The notes: generated from the letters alone by a model not told the origin. A stretch of DNA of 5,605 nt from an uncultured Actinomycetes bacterium (GCA_903875815.1 CAIQXR010000267.1:1-5605); one strand, 5' to 3'; counted from the first letter of the stretch, positions 1 through 5,605 are shown. Numbers and translations: made by a program.

Positions 1-310
1 AGTTATCGATCAACCAGATCCAGCCGGTGTGAAAATGTGGCACCAGTGCGATCGAGCCATACATTCCCACTGTCGAACCAATTAATACTGGCCGAACGCC
101 ATACTTATGGACGACGTCGCCCATAAAGATCAGCGCTAGCAGACTACCGATTGCCCCGAGGGAGAGAAAAGTTCCGAAGGTTCCATTGTTGAGATGCAAG
201 TTTGCTTTGATCTCTGGCGTGCGAGGTGAGGTGGCCATAATGCCCACCCCAAAGAGGAAGAAGAGTGAAGCGAGTAATTGCTTCTCTCGCCGGCTAATGA
301 CTGCGCTCAA
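1..310 (-). CDS. MFS transporter, YbjJ-like, N-terminal part (cut by window edge)
   Basis: This is the first 103 codons of a major facilitator superfamily membrane transporter; the rest lies left of the window. After a short basic start (SRREK, residues 6-10), a first membrane helix spans about residues 11-27. It is followed by the segment SPRTPEIKANLHLN, which resembles the 'SRIPDI+xxLGLS' stretch after helix 1 in YbjJ-type transporters. Helix 2 covers about 44-63, then the motif-A-like loop GDVVHKYGVRP (64-74), and helix 3 starts near 75. The start chosen is TTG at 310..308, overlapping the TGA stop of the upstream thioredoxin/TPR gene as TTGA. No ATG or GTG lies before helix 1, and the first GTG or ATG downstream would cut into that helix. 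There is no clear Shine-Dalgarno, so translation probably depends on reinitiation from the gene before it. The substrate cannot be told from this part; sugar, drug or metabolite export are all possible. Confidence 0.85.
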   Translation of the reverse strand, partial: MSAVISRREKQLLASLFFLFGVGIMATSPRTPEIKANLHLNNGTFGTFLSLGAIGSLLALIFMGDVVHKYGVRPVLIGSTVGMYGSIALVPHFHTGWIWLIDN

Positions 311-1206
311 AAGAGTGCACTCGCTAACATGCCACGAGCTTTAATTAAATCAGGATCACTAGGATCGACTAATTCAAAGAGTTGGAGCAAGTGATCGCGA
401 ATAGCTTTCTGCTCATCGCCCTTCGTTGCTTTAATACTTTCAATGAGGCGGACAAAAGCAGATTGATTGAGTCCCTGGGAAATCTCGATATCGGCAGCCT
501 TTGCTGCATGAGCAATATTTGCTGGATCTTCATTGGCAGCTTTAATCGTTGCGATTGGATCTAGTCCTTGAATGCGCAATAAGAGCTCGGCTTGAGCAAG
601 TCCTAACTTTGCCATCTGATCGGCTGGCTTGCGGGCGATCCACTTTTTATAGGCATCGCGGGCAGCAGCGAAATCACTGCGCTCCATAGCATCAAGTGCC
701 TCGACCTCTTCGGGCTCAAGAACTTCTTCTGGAATTACTCCTTCGACGGGACCATTTCCCACGCCACGTTCAGCAGCAAGCGCGAGTACTCGATCAATCA
801 CCAATCGAATTTGATCAACAGGTGGCAGGGATTCGAAGAGCGGTACAACTTGCTCTTGAATAATGGCAATGGTGGTCGGCGCAGTATTTATCTGAAGTGC
901 TTTTGCTAATTGTGGCTCGGCATCAACATTGAGAGTGCCAAAATTCCATGGCGCTTCTTCATTCTCGCCTTTGTCGACTTGATGGAAAGCTGCCATCGTC
1001 TCCAGTAACGTCGCAGTGTTAGTGCTCCGAGCTGACCAGCCCACAACGATCCATACTTTTGTATTTGATTCGGGGATTACCTGCCCGATGATGGAATTCT
1101 GATTGAGCGCCAATCCAGGCAAGTTATCCGGCAGGTTCGCCGGCTTCGCTAAGGCGCCAAGATCGATCGCCTGCGAAAAGTTCTTCGGCAGTGGGGGCAT
1201 GCTCAT
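307..1206 (-). CDS. ybbN: YbbN-like thioredoxin-fold/TPR protein without cysteines
   Basis: The 299-residue product has an N-terminal thioredoxin fold (about 28-145) and a C-terminal TPR-like helical half (about 165-299), the YbbN arrangement. Thioredoxin landmarks are the strand VWIVVGWSARS (51-61), NVDAEPQLAKALQI (93-106) and the cis-proline loop NTAPTT (P110). The ending, LLQLFELVDPSDPDLIKARGMLASALF split over 273-299, resembles the family C-terminus. In place of WCGPC it reads W57-S-A-R-S61, and the protein has no cysteine at all, so it cannot do thiol-disulfide exchange. E. coli YbbN (CnoX) is a chaperone-like holdase that passes clients to DnaK and GroEL; a similar cytoplasmic co-chaperone role here is inference. 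No signal peptide is visible. The start is the first ATG of ATGAGCATG; a TAAGAT hexamer 6 nt upstream supports it. It lies 13 bp after the DUF4032 gene and overlaps the MFS gene by 4 bp. Confidence 0.9.
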   Translation of the reverse strand: MSMPPLPKNFSQAIDLGALAKPANLPDNLPGLALNQNSIIGQVIPESNTKVWIVVGWSARSTNTATLLETMAAFHQVDKGENEEAPWNFGTLNVDAEPQLAKALQINTAPTTIAIIQEQVVPLFESLPPVDQIRLVIDRVLALAAERGVGNGPVEGVIPEEVLEPEEVEALDAMERSDFAAARDAYKKWIARKPADQMAKLGLAQAELLLRIQGLDPIATIKAANEDPANIAHAAKAADIEISQGLNQSAFVRLIESIKATKGDEQKAIRDHLLQLFELVDPSDPDLIKARGMLASALF

Positions 1207-1212
1207 GGCTAT

Positions 1213-1218
1213 ATCTTA
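1213..1218 (-). promoter_or_regulatory. Candidate -10 element (TAAGAT) for leaderless ybbN-like mRNA
   Basis: On the minus strand TAAGAT lies exactly 6 nt before the ATG at 1206, within the 13-bp gap after the DUF4032 stop. TANNNT placed 6-7 nt before a start is the known pattern of leaderless actinobacterial promoters. No convincing -35 is seen: TCGACA at 1240..1245 resembles the consensus but would need a 21-bp spacer. The gene has no good Shine-Dalgarno, which supports a leaderless start. Read-through from the DUF4032 gene is also likely. Confidence 0.5.
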
Positions 1219-1219
1219 G

Positions 1220-2479
1220 TTACGAGAGAGTCGCAGGGCTGTCGATACCAGCCATTGCTTCTGCAGAAATTCCCACATCGGTTCTAAAGGGGAGAATATT
1301 CTGGATATATTCCTGAGTAGCGTGATCGAGACCAAGGTCGCGACCCGCGGCTTCACCGAGATACCAGCGGTGTTCAAGAATTTCGTGGAACATTTGTGCT
1401 GGCTCTACCCGGCCACGCAAATGATCAGGAATTTGATTCATCACGTGATCGTAAACTTCAACCATCCATCGTCGAGCGCTATCTTCAATCGGAGGTAGCG
1501 GCTTCTTCTCGCGACCACGGAAGCGATCAAAGGATGCCAGCAAACGCTTTGCTTGCAACTCTTCGCATTGAATTCCCGTAAGACTAAAGAGACGATTTTG
1601 GTAATACCCAGCAGCCACAAGCTTCGGCGTGAATTTCAGAGCGCCCTTATCGCCGTCCATCGTGACTTCTACTTCTTCGACTGCGAAGCCCAGATCTTGC
1701 AAGGTACGCATCGCTTTTTCAACGGCATGGCGATCATCGGGGTCGAGAATCTGAGGCTCTTTCAGCATCTTCCATAATCTGCGATAGCGACGTATGACTC
1801 CCTCGCTGGCACGAACTGGATCCATTCCTGGGTGGAGAACGCCGGCGTGCGCCAAGTCGTCGAGCTCGGCCGCAACATTGAAGAGCGCAATATCTAAATC
1901 ATGTTCGCGCTGCCCATCGCTGAGTTGGTTTTGGAACTCACCAGTTTCAGCATCCACAAGGTATGCGGCGTATTGATCGGCATCTCGCCGGAAGAGCGTA
2001 TTAGAGAGCGAGCAATCGCCCCACCAGAATCCGAGCAGATGCAGCCGCACTAAGAGAAGTGCGAGCGCATTGGCCATATTGGAGATGTCATGGGGTGTTA
2101 CTGAGCCACTCAAAATAACGCGATACGGGAGCGAGAAAGGAAGGTAATGAGTTGCGAGCGCTACTGGAAGCTCCTCGCCGTTCTCATCAGTGCGCCCTTC
2201 GATGACAGCGACTGGTTCGACGCATGGGGCTTGGCGAGAATTGAGTTCGCGCAAGATCGTATATTCGCGGTTGGCGAACTCTGAGACGGTCTCTTTGACG
2301 GCGTAGATCTCGCCCTCTTCCCCACCGTAGGGGCGAACCAAGCGCACCACGTGGCGGGAGATACCGCGCATGGAAGTCAGACTCTCATCTTCCGGCCATT
2401 CCTCCAGCGGCTTACTCCACGGCAGGCGAGCGAGGGAGGACATCTCCTCAGCTTGGCCTGTTATGCGTAATCCGGACAT
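1220..2479 (-). CDS. DUF4032 protein with kinase-like (Kdo/WaaP-type) domain
   Basis: The 419-residue protein (from the ATG at 2479) matches, by recall, the actinobacterial family annotated as DUF4032 domain-containing or lipopolysaccharide-kinase-like. The N-terminal two-fifths carries a protein-kinase-like fold: YAVKE with lysine K62, REY with a candidate helix-C glutamate E72, a catalytic loop WGDCSLSN (D155, N160) and a DFG-equivalent VDAETGE (D176). All the residues expected for ATP and metal binding are present, so phosphotransfer is plausible, but the substrate is unknown. The C-terminal DUF4032 region (about 245-400) includes RLTG-like FSLTGIQ and the conserved MFHEILEHRWYL (363-374). 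It is cytoplasmic, with no signal peptide or membrane helix. An ATG at 2506 would add nine residues; I prefer 2479 because relatives begin M-x-LRIT and GGAAG lies 9 nt upstream. It is the first gene of the minus-strand cluster with ybbN and MFS. Confidence 0.9.
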   Translation of the reverse strand: MSGLRITGQAEEMSSLARLPWSKPLEEWPEDESLTSMRGISRHVVRLVRPYGGEEGEIYAVKETVSEFANREYTILRELNSRQAPCVEPVAVIEGRTDENGEELPVALATHYLPFSLPYRVILSGSVTPHDISNMANALALLLVRLHLLGFWWGDCSLSNTLFRRDADQYAAYLVDAETGEFQNQLSDGQREHDLDIALFNVAAELDDLAHAGVLHPGMDPVRASEGVIRRYRRLWKMLKEPQILDPDDRHAVEKAMRTLQDLGFAVEEVEVTMDGDKGALKFTPKLVAAGYYQNRLFSLTGIQCEELQAKRLLASFDRFRGREKKPLPPIEDSARRWMVEVYDHVMNQIPDHLRGRVEPAQMFHEILEHRWYLGEAAGRDLGLDHATQEYIQNILPFRTDVGISAEAMAGIDSPATLS

Positions 2480-2488
2480 GCCCCCATT

Positions 2489-2493
2489 CTTCC
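2489..2493 (-). promoter_or_regulatory. Ribosome binding site GGAAG deciding the DUF4032 start
   Basis: Minus-strand GGAAG sits 9 nt before the ATG at 2479. The earlier in-frame ATG at 2506 has no purine-rich site and no TANNNT hexamer at the leaderless distance. This favours 2479, giving a leader-bearing mRNA, unlike the other genes in the window. Confidence 0.5.
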
Positions 2494-2506
2494 GTAGTTG
2501 CCTCAT

Positions 2507-2624
2507 AAAGTTCTGAGAAAGTGTGCATCGAGCAGGGTGAAGTTCCGGTAAATCGATTGATATTCCTCACTCTTATCTGCCCGTCCACCAAATATCGGCC
2601 ATAAATCAGGATTAAAATGGAAAT
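2507..2624. promoter_or_regulatory. Divergent intergenic region between DUF4032 and AI-2E family genes
   Basis: This is the only sizeable non-coding stretch in the window (118 bp). It must hold the promoters for the minus-strand DUF4032-ybbN-MFS cluster and for the plus-strand membrane protein, because the genes point away from each other. For the plus gene, TAAAAT at 2613..2618 is a good -10. For the minus cluster I find no convincing -10/-35 pair. TTGATA at 2557..2562 (plus) looks like a -35, but has no -10 at the right spacing. No clear inverted-repeat operator, terminator or small RNA is visible. Confidence 0.6.
2613..2618 (+). promoter_or_regulatory. Candidate -10 element (TAAAAT) for leaderless AI-2E family mRNA
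   Basis: TAAAAT is followed by exactly 6 nt (GGAAAT) and then the ATG at 2625. This is the best match to TATAAT among the -10 candidates here. A transcript starting at the ATG would exclude the out-of-frame ATG at 2617 and the AGGA at 2608..2611, which is in any case 13 nt from the start and too far for a normal Shine-Dalgarno. The -35 is weak (A/T-rich, no TTGACA-like hexamer at 16-18 bp). Confidence 0.6.
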
Positions 2625-3743
2625 ATGGCAAAGATCCTTAAGCGAGTAAGTAAGAGAAGCAAAGCAGCACCAGCCCCCGAAGATTTAGGGTCATTAGGCG
2701 CACCTCTTGATACTGGCCACCCGTTCTACTTTGGTTTCCTCGCAGCAGCGGGCGCTATCTCTGCCATCACACTTCTTCGCGGGCTCGCATCCGCGAGTCA
2801 AGTTTTCATTCTCATTCTTATTTCACTCTTCTTGGCTGCTGGACTTAATCCAGCCGTTCTCTTCTTCCAACGTCGCGGCTTATCGCGTGGCGCCGCCGTG
2901 GGAGTAATTGTCGGCATAGTTCTCGCCTTCGTTGGGCTATTTGCTTGGGTGGCTATTCCGCCGATCGTGGACCAACTCAATTCATTAGTAAAGAACGCTC
3001 CGACGCTACTTGGCAATCTTAAGCACAATCACACTCTTAACGCTCTCAATAGCCGCTTTGGAATTATTGATGCCATCACGAAGAAAGTTAATGCCAGTAT
3101 CCACAATGGCCAATTTGTTATTACCGCTTTTGGTGGCGTTGTTGGAGTAGGCAAGGCAGTTCTCTCTGGCGCCATTGCAGCCCTAACCATTCTCGTTCTC
3201 ACGCTCTACTTCTTAGCTTCACTGCCTACCGTGACACAGACTGCTTATCGATTGGTGCCAGCTAGCCGCCGCGATCGAGTAGCAAAATTAAGTGATGCCA
3301 TCATCTTCCGCGTCGGAGCATTCGTGGGTGGCCAAGCATCTGTGGCAATTATTGCCGGCTTCTACATTTTGATCCTTGGATTTGCATTGCGCTTGCCGTA
3401 TCTCACGGCGCTGGCTGTGTTGGTATTTATTTGTGGCCTCATTCCACTTATCGGCCACTTGCTTGGAATTACTGTCGTAACTCTCGTTGCTTTCACCAAG
3501 TCGCCATTAGCCGCTGTGATCGCTTTCGTCGGTTATTTGATTTATGTCCAGATTGAAAATTATGTAGTGATGCCTCGCATTATGAAGCGATCACTTTCGC
3601 TGCCTGGCTTAGTCACGGTGATTGCCGCCATGCTCGGAACGAGTTTGCTCGGACTCGTGGGTGGAATCCTCTGCGTGCCAATCGCAGCGGCGATCCTTCT
3701 GATCATCGAGGAAGTTGTCTATCCTCGCGCCGATAATTCCTAA
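2625..3743 (+). CDS. AI-2E (PerM/UPF0118) family transporter
   Basis: The 372-residue polytopic membrane protein has a basic, proline/alanine-rich cytoplasmic N-terminus (1-32), followed by about eight hydrophobic segments: roughly 33-52, 57-80, 88-112, 180-199, 232-255, 258-290 (two), 293-311 and 326-360. Between the third and fourth helices lies a soluble stretch with PPIVDQLNSLVKNAP (112-126), as in the family. Further hallmarks are LTLYFL (192-197), GLIPLIGHLLG (271-281) matching the usual 'xxPxxGpxxg' loop, QIENYVVMPRIM (309-320), and a glycine-rich last helix ending CVPIAAA. Members of this family include TqsA, reported to export autoinducer-2, and sodium/proton antiporters, so the real substrate is uncertain. 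Length is usual for the family. The gene has its own -10 and is monocistronic. Its TAA overlaps the TAG of the convergent hydrolase. Confidence 0.92.
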   Translation: MAKILKRVSKRSKAAPAPEDLGSLGAPLDTGHPFYFGFLAAAGAISAITLLRGLASASQVFILILISLFLAAGLNPAVLFFQRRGLSRGAAVGVIVGIVLAFVGLFAWVAIPPIVDQLNSLVKNAPTLLGNLKHNHTLNALNSRFGIIDAITKKVNASIHNGQFVITAFGGVVGVGKAVLSGAIAALTILVLTLYFLASLPTVTQTAYRLVPASRRDRVAKLSDAIIFRVGAFVGGQASVAIIAGFYILILGFALRLPYLTALAVLVFICGLIPLIGHLLGITVVTLVAFTKSPLAAVIAFVGYLIYVQIENYVVMPRIMKRSLSLPGLVTVIAAMLGTSLLGLVGGILCVPIAAAILLIIEEVVYPRADNS

Positions 3744-4450
3744 AGCTCTTCGGGAAGTGGCAATCGTTCAGGGGCGACTCGGCGCGTGATCTCACTGAGC
3801 ACTCGATAGACCGCTGGCTCGCCTACCCATAGGTGCTTTGCTTCCAACACCGGGATTAATTCAATCTGCGGAATCACCGCAAAGCGTTGGGCAGCTTCGA
3901 CTGGCTTTAAATAATCATCATGTTCGGGGATTAAGGCAGTGATGGGGCGAGAATCCTTCGCCCAAAACTCAAGTTCGCTCTCACTGACCTTCATGAGCGG
4001 TGGACTCAAAAGAATCAGGCCCTTAACGCGAGGGTCCCTGACATGTCGCAAAGCAATCTCGGTACCAAAGGACCAACCCATGACCCATAGATTGTCGGCG
4101 TGCAGGACGTCGAAGCAGTAATTGATTCCTGCGATGACATCGAATTTTTCGCTATCGCCATTGTCGTAGGCGCCTTCGCTGGTGCCACGTTCGCTGGTTG
4201 TACCTCGAGTGTTGAATCGAACGATTTCAATCCCTGCCATAAAGGGAAGTCGGTTCGCTGCCTTTTTATAGACGTGTGAGTCCATCATTCCGCCACCCGT
4301 GGGGTTGGGGTGAAGGGCCAAGATGGTTGCTGTGCGAGGACCTTGTGGGGAGGCGCTCTCCCCTACCAAAGTCAGCCCATCGGCAGTGTGCAGCTCGAAA
4401 TTCTGGCGAATAGCCGGCAAAACAGTGCTGGGACGTATTAACTCTTCCAC
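3740..4450 (-). CDS. Alpha/beta hydrolase (COG2945-like)
   Basis: The 236-residue soluble alpha/beta-hydrolase has the order expected of the COG2945-type dienelactone-hydrolase-like group. The oxyanion-side loop ALHPNPTGGGMMD (45-57) is followed by VRFNTRGTTSERG (77-89), the counterpart of the family's 'xRFNxRGvGxSxG'. The nucleophile elbow is GWSFG with serine S127. The acid is probably D178 or D179 in PEHDDYLKP (175-183), and the histidine is H206 in EAKHLW, completing a Ser-Asp-His triad. It probably hydrolyses small ester or thioester substrates in the cytoplasm, but the substrate is unknown. The start is GTG at 4450: a TAAACT hexamer lies 6 nt upstream and there is no Shine-Dalgarno, so a leaderless message is likely. 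A TTG at codon 11 is an unsupported alternative. It is divergent from an aldehyde dehydrogenase across 22 bp, so the two may be expressed together. Confidence 0.88.
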   Translation of the reverse strand: MEELIRPSTVLPAIRQNFELHTADGLTLVGESASPQGPRTATILALHPNPTGGGMMDSHVYKKAANRLPFMAGIEIVRFNTRGTTSERGTSEGAYDNGDSEKFDVIAGINYCFDVLHADNLWVMGWSFGTEIALRHVRDPRVKGLILLSPPLMKVSESELEFWAKDSRPITALIPEHDDYLKPVEAAQRFAVIPQIELIPVLEAKHLWVGEPAVYRVLSEITRRVAPERLPLPEEL

Positions 4451-4466
4451 GAAAGAAGTTTACTCT
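4438..4466 (+). promoter_or_regulatory. Candidate promoter TTAACT-N17-TACTCT for leaderless aldehyde dehydrogenase mRNA
   Basis: A -35-like TTAACT (4438..4443, four of six bases of TTGACA) is separated by 17 bp from TACTCT (4461..4466), which is 6 nt before the ATG at 4473. The -35 lies inside the first codons of the divergent hydrolase. AGGAG at 4468..4472 abuts the ATG with no spacer, so it could not act as a normal ribosome site, and it would be absent from an mRNA starting at 4473. An in-frame TAG at 4467..4469 rules out any earlier start. Confidence 0.6.
4457..4462 (-). promoter_or_regulatory. Candidate -10 element (TAAACT) for leaderless hydrolase mRNA
   Basis: Read on the minus strand, TAAACT is followed by 6 nt (TCTTTC) and the GTG at 4450. 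The pyrimidine-rich spacer excludes a Shine-Dalgarno. No TTGACA-like -35 is seen at 16-18 bp, where the sequence is GTGT-like. It shares 2 bp with the opposing -10 at 4461..4466. Confidence 0.5.
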
Positions 4467-4472
4467 TAGGAG

Positions 4473-5605
4473 ATGAGCACACACGCCACTTTTGATAGCC
4501 ATAACCCTGCTACCGGCGAAGTCTTTGCGACTTATCGCAATACTTCTGCGGATGAAGTGAATGAGGCAGTAGAGCGGGCGCGCCTGGCTGGCGCACTGTG
4601 GGGATCTTCTTCCTTTGCCGCGCGAAAGTCTTTGTTACTGCAGTGGGCAAAGCTCCTTACAAAAAATATCGATGAGATGGCAGCGCTCATCTGCAGTGAA
4701 ACTGGCAAACCGACGAGTGATGCCATTCTTGAGATAACTTTGGCGATTGAACACGTCGCATGGGCAGCAAAACATGCCGAACGCGTTCTGGGAAATCAAC
4801 GCCGACCATCTGGGCTATTGATGATCAATATGAAATCTCGTGTCGAGCGCTCCCCGTATGGCGTTGTAGGAGTAATCGGACCGTGGAACTACCCCATCTT
4901 TACTCCGATGGGATCGATTGTTTATGCACTGGCTGCGGGAAACGCGGTCGTCTTTAAACCTTCTGAATACACTCCAGGCATCGGGCAATGGCTTGCTGAT
5001 TCTTTCGCTGAAATTACCCACATTCCAAATCTCTTTATTTGCATTCCAGGTCTTGCCGATACCGGCCGCGCGCTGACGCAATCAGCAGTAGGCAAAATTG
5101 CTTTCACAGGATCCACCGCGACCGCAAAGAAAGTTGCCGCTGCAGCGGCAGAGCGCATGACTCCAACAGTCTTGGAGTGCGGCGGTAAAGATGCGGTGCT
5201 GGTTGCGGAGGATGCGAATATTTCTCGCGCAGCCGAGTTTGCACTGTGGTCTGCGATGTCCAATGCTGGTCAGACCTGTATTGGCGCAGAACGCGTTTAT
5301 GTCGTCGAGAGTGTGGCAGATCGCTTCATCGCAGAGATCTCCGAAATGGCGCGTGGCATTCGCGCAGCAAGCGACGGTAATTATGGCCCTGCCACTATGC
5401 CTTCCCAAATTGGCGTTATCCGTAGCCATGTCTTAGATGCTCAATCTCATGGCGCTACTTTTGTGGTGGGTGGCCCCGAAAGTGTGGGCGATCGCTTCGT
5501 TCAACCCATCATCATGACCAATGTCGATGAAAAATCTTCTGCCATGACGGAAGAGACATTTGGGCCCACTTTGGCAATCAACCGAGTGGCTGATATCAAT
5601 GAAGC
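4473..5605 (+). CDS. NAD(P)-dependent aldehyde dehydrogenase, C-terminus cut by window edge
   Basis: The frame is open from the ATG at 4473 to the end of the window (377 full codons). The family is usually about 450-500 residues, so the last quarter or so is missing. Motifs appear in the classical order: NPATGE near the start (11-16), YGVVGVIGPWNYP (129-141) with N139 of the oxyanion hole, the cofactor-binding FKPSE (161-165, K162), FTGST (211-215), the general base E235 in LECGGKD, the nucleophile C269 in NAGQTC, and EETFGP close to the window end. All catalytic residues are present, so the enzyme should oxidise an aldehyde to an acid in the cytoplasm. The overall look is that of succinate-semialdehyde/broad-range aldehyde dehydrogenases; the exact substrate cannot be fixed. 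C236 replaces the usual leucine of ELGGK. It is divergently transcribed from the alpha/beta hydrolase. Confidence 0.93.
   Translation, partial: MSTHATFDSHNPATGEVFATYRNTSADEVNEAVERARLAGALWGSSSFAARKSLLLQWAKLLTKNIDEMAALICSETGKPTSDAILEITLAIEHVAWAAKHAERVLGNQRRPSGLLMINMKSRVERSPYGVVGVIGPWNYPIFTPMGSIVYALAAGNAVVFKPSEYTPGIGQWLADSFAEITHIPNLFICIPGLADTGRALTQSAVGKIAFTGSTATAKKVAAAAAERMTPTVLECGGKDAVLVAEDANISRAAEFALWSAMSNAGQTCIGAERVYVVESVADRFIAEISEMARGIRAASDGNYGPATMPSQIGVIRSHVLDAQSHGATFVVGGPESVGDRFVQPIIMTNVDEKSSAMTEETFGPTLAINRVADINE

Noticed and set aside
382..564. Short plus-strand open frame opposite the ybbN-like gene
   Set aside because: No ribosome site or -10 at a suitable place, and the minus-strand protein there has clear family features.
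1240..1245. Minus-strand TCGACA as the -35 for the ybbN-like gene
   Set aside because: It matches five of six consensus bases, but the spacer to TAAGAT would be 21 bp, outside the normal range.
1363..1386. HEILEH in the DUF4032 protein resembles a zinc-protease HEXXH or HXXEH motif
   Set aside because: The spacing is HExxEH (H, then E-H four and five residues on), which fits neither HEXXH nor HXXEH, and the block belongs to a domain next to a kinase-like fold.
2557..2562. TTGATA as a plus-strand -35 element
   Set aside because: No -10-like hexamer lies 16-18 bp downstream, and it is 50 bp from the good -10 at 2613..2618.
3743..3758. CTTCGGGAAG near the convergent stops as a terminator hairpin
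   Set aside because: The stem is only four pairs around a two-base loop, with no run of T on either side; it also encodes the end of the hydrolase.
4815..5429. Minus-strand open frames of 88-115 codons within the aldehyde dehydrogenase
   Set aside because: They lie opposite a continuous plus-strand frame with full enzyme motifs, and their translations show no recognisable domain. They are antisense shadows.
1..5605. tRNA, rRNA, riboswitch, CRISPR, insertion sequence or attachment site
   Set aside because: Coding sequence fills nearly the whole window; no direct-repeat arrays, terminal inverted repeats, transposase motifs or tRNA-like cloverleaf were seen by eye.

Overview
The window most likely comes from an actinobacterium (Actinomycetota). 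The strongest evidence is the gene at 1220..2479, a close match by recall to the DUF4032/kinase-like family typical of actinobacteria, beside a YbbN-type thioredoxin/TPR gene. Base composition looks close to 50% G+C by eye and genes are tightly packed (gaps of 13 and 22 bp, overlaps of 4 bp). This would fit a compact, perhaps streamlined, actinobacterial genome rather than a high-GC streptomycete. I cannot name the species.

Layout. On the minus strand, a three-gene cluster reads right to left: the DUF4032 protein (1220..2479), a cysteine-free YbbN-like thioredoxin-fold/TPR protein (307..1206), and the N-terminal third or so of an MFS transporter (1..310, cut by the window edge). YbbN and MFS overlap as TTGA, so they are probably translationally coupled. 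A divergent intergenic region (2507..2624) separates this cluster from an AI-2E/PerM-family membrane protein on the plus strand (2625..3743). That gene meets a minus-strand alpha/beta hydrolase (3740..4450) tail to tail, and their stop codons overlap within CTAA. Only 22 bp lie between the hydrolase and a divergent plus-strand aldehyde dehydrogenase (4473..5605), which runs off the right edge.

Regulation. Four of the six gene starts (YbbN, AI-2E family, hydrolase, aldehyde dehydrogenase) carry a TANNNT -10-like hexamer exactly 6 nt before the start codon and no usable Shine-Dalgarno. This is the arrangement known for leaderless actinobacterial mRNAs. In the 22-bp gap the two opposing -10 hexamers overlap by 2 bp, giving a very compact candidate bidirectional leaderless promoter. 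The two exceptions are the DUF4032 gene (a GGAAG ribosome site before its likely start) and the MFS gene (coupled).

There are no tRNAs, rRNAs, mobile elements, CRISPR arrays or long repeats that I can see. The functions look like housekeeping or accessory metabolism, and no pathway clearly links all six genes. The main items of interest are the leaderless/bidirectional promoter architecture and the redox-inactive thioredoxin-fold protein.
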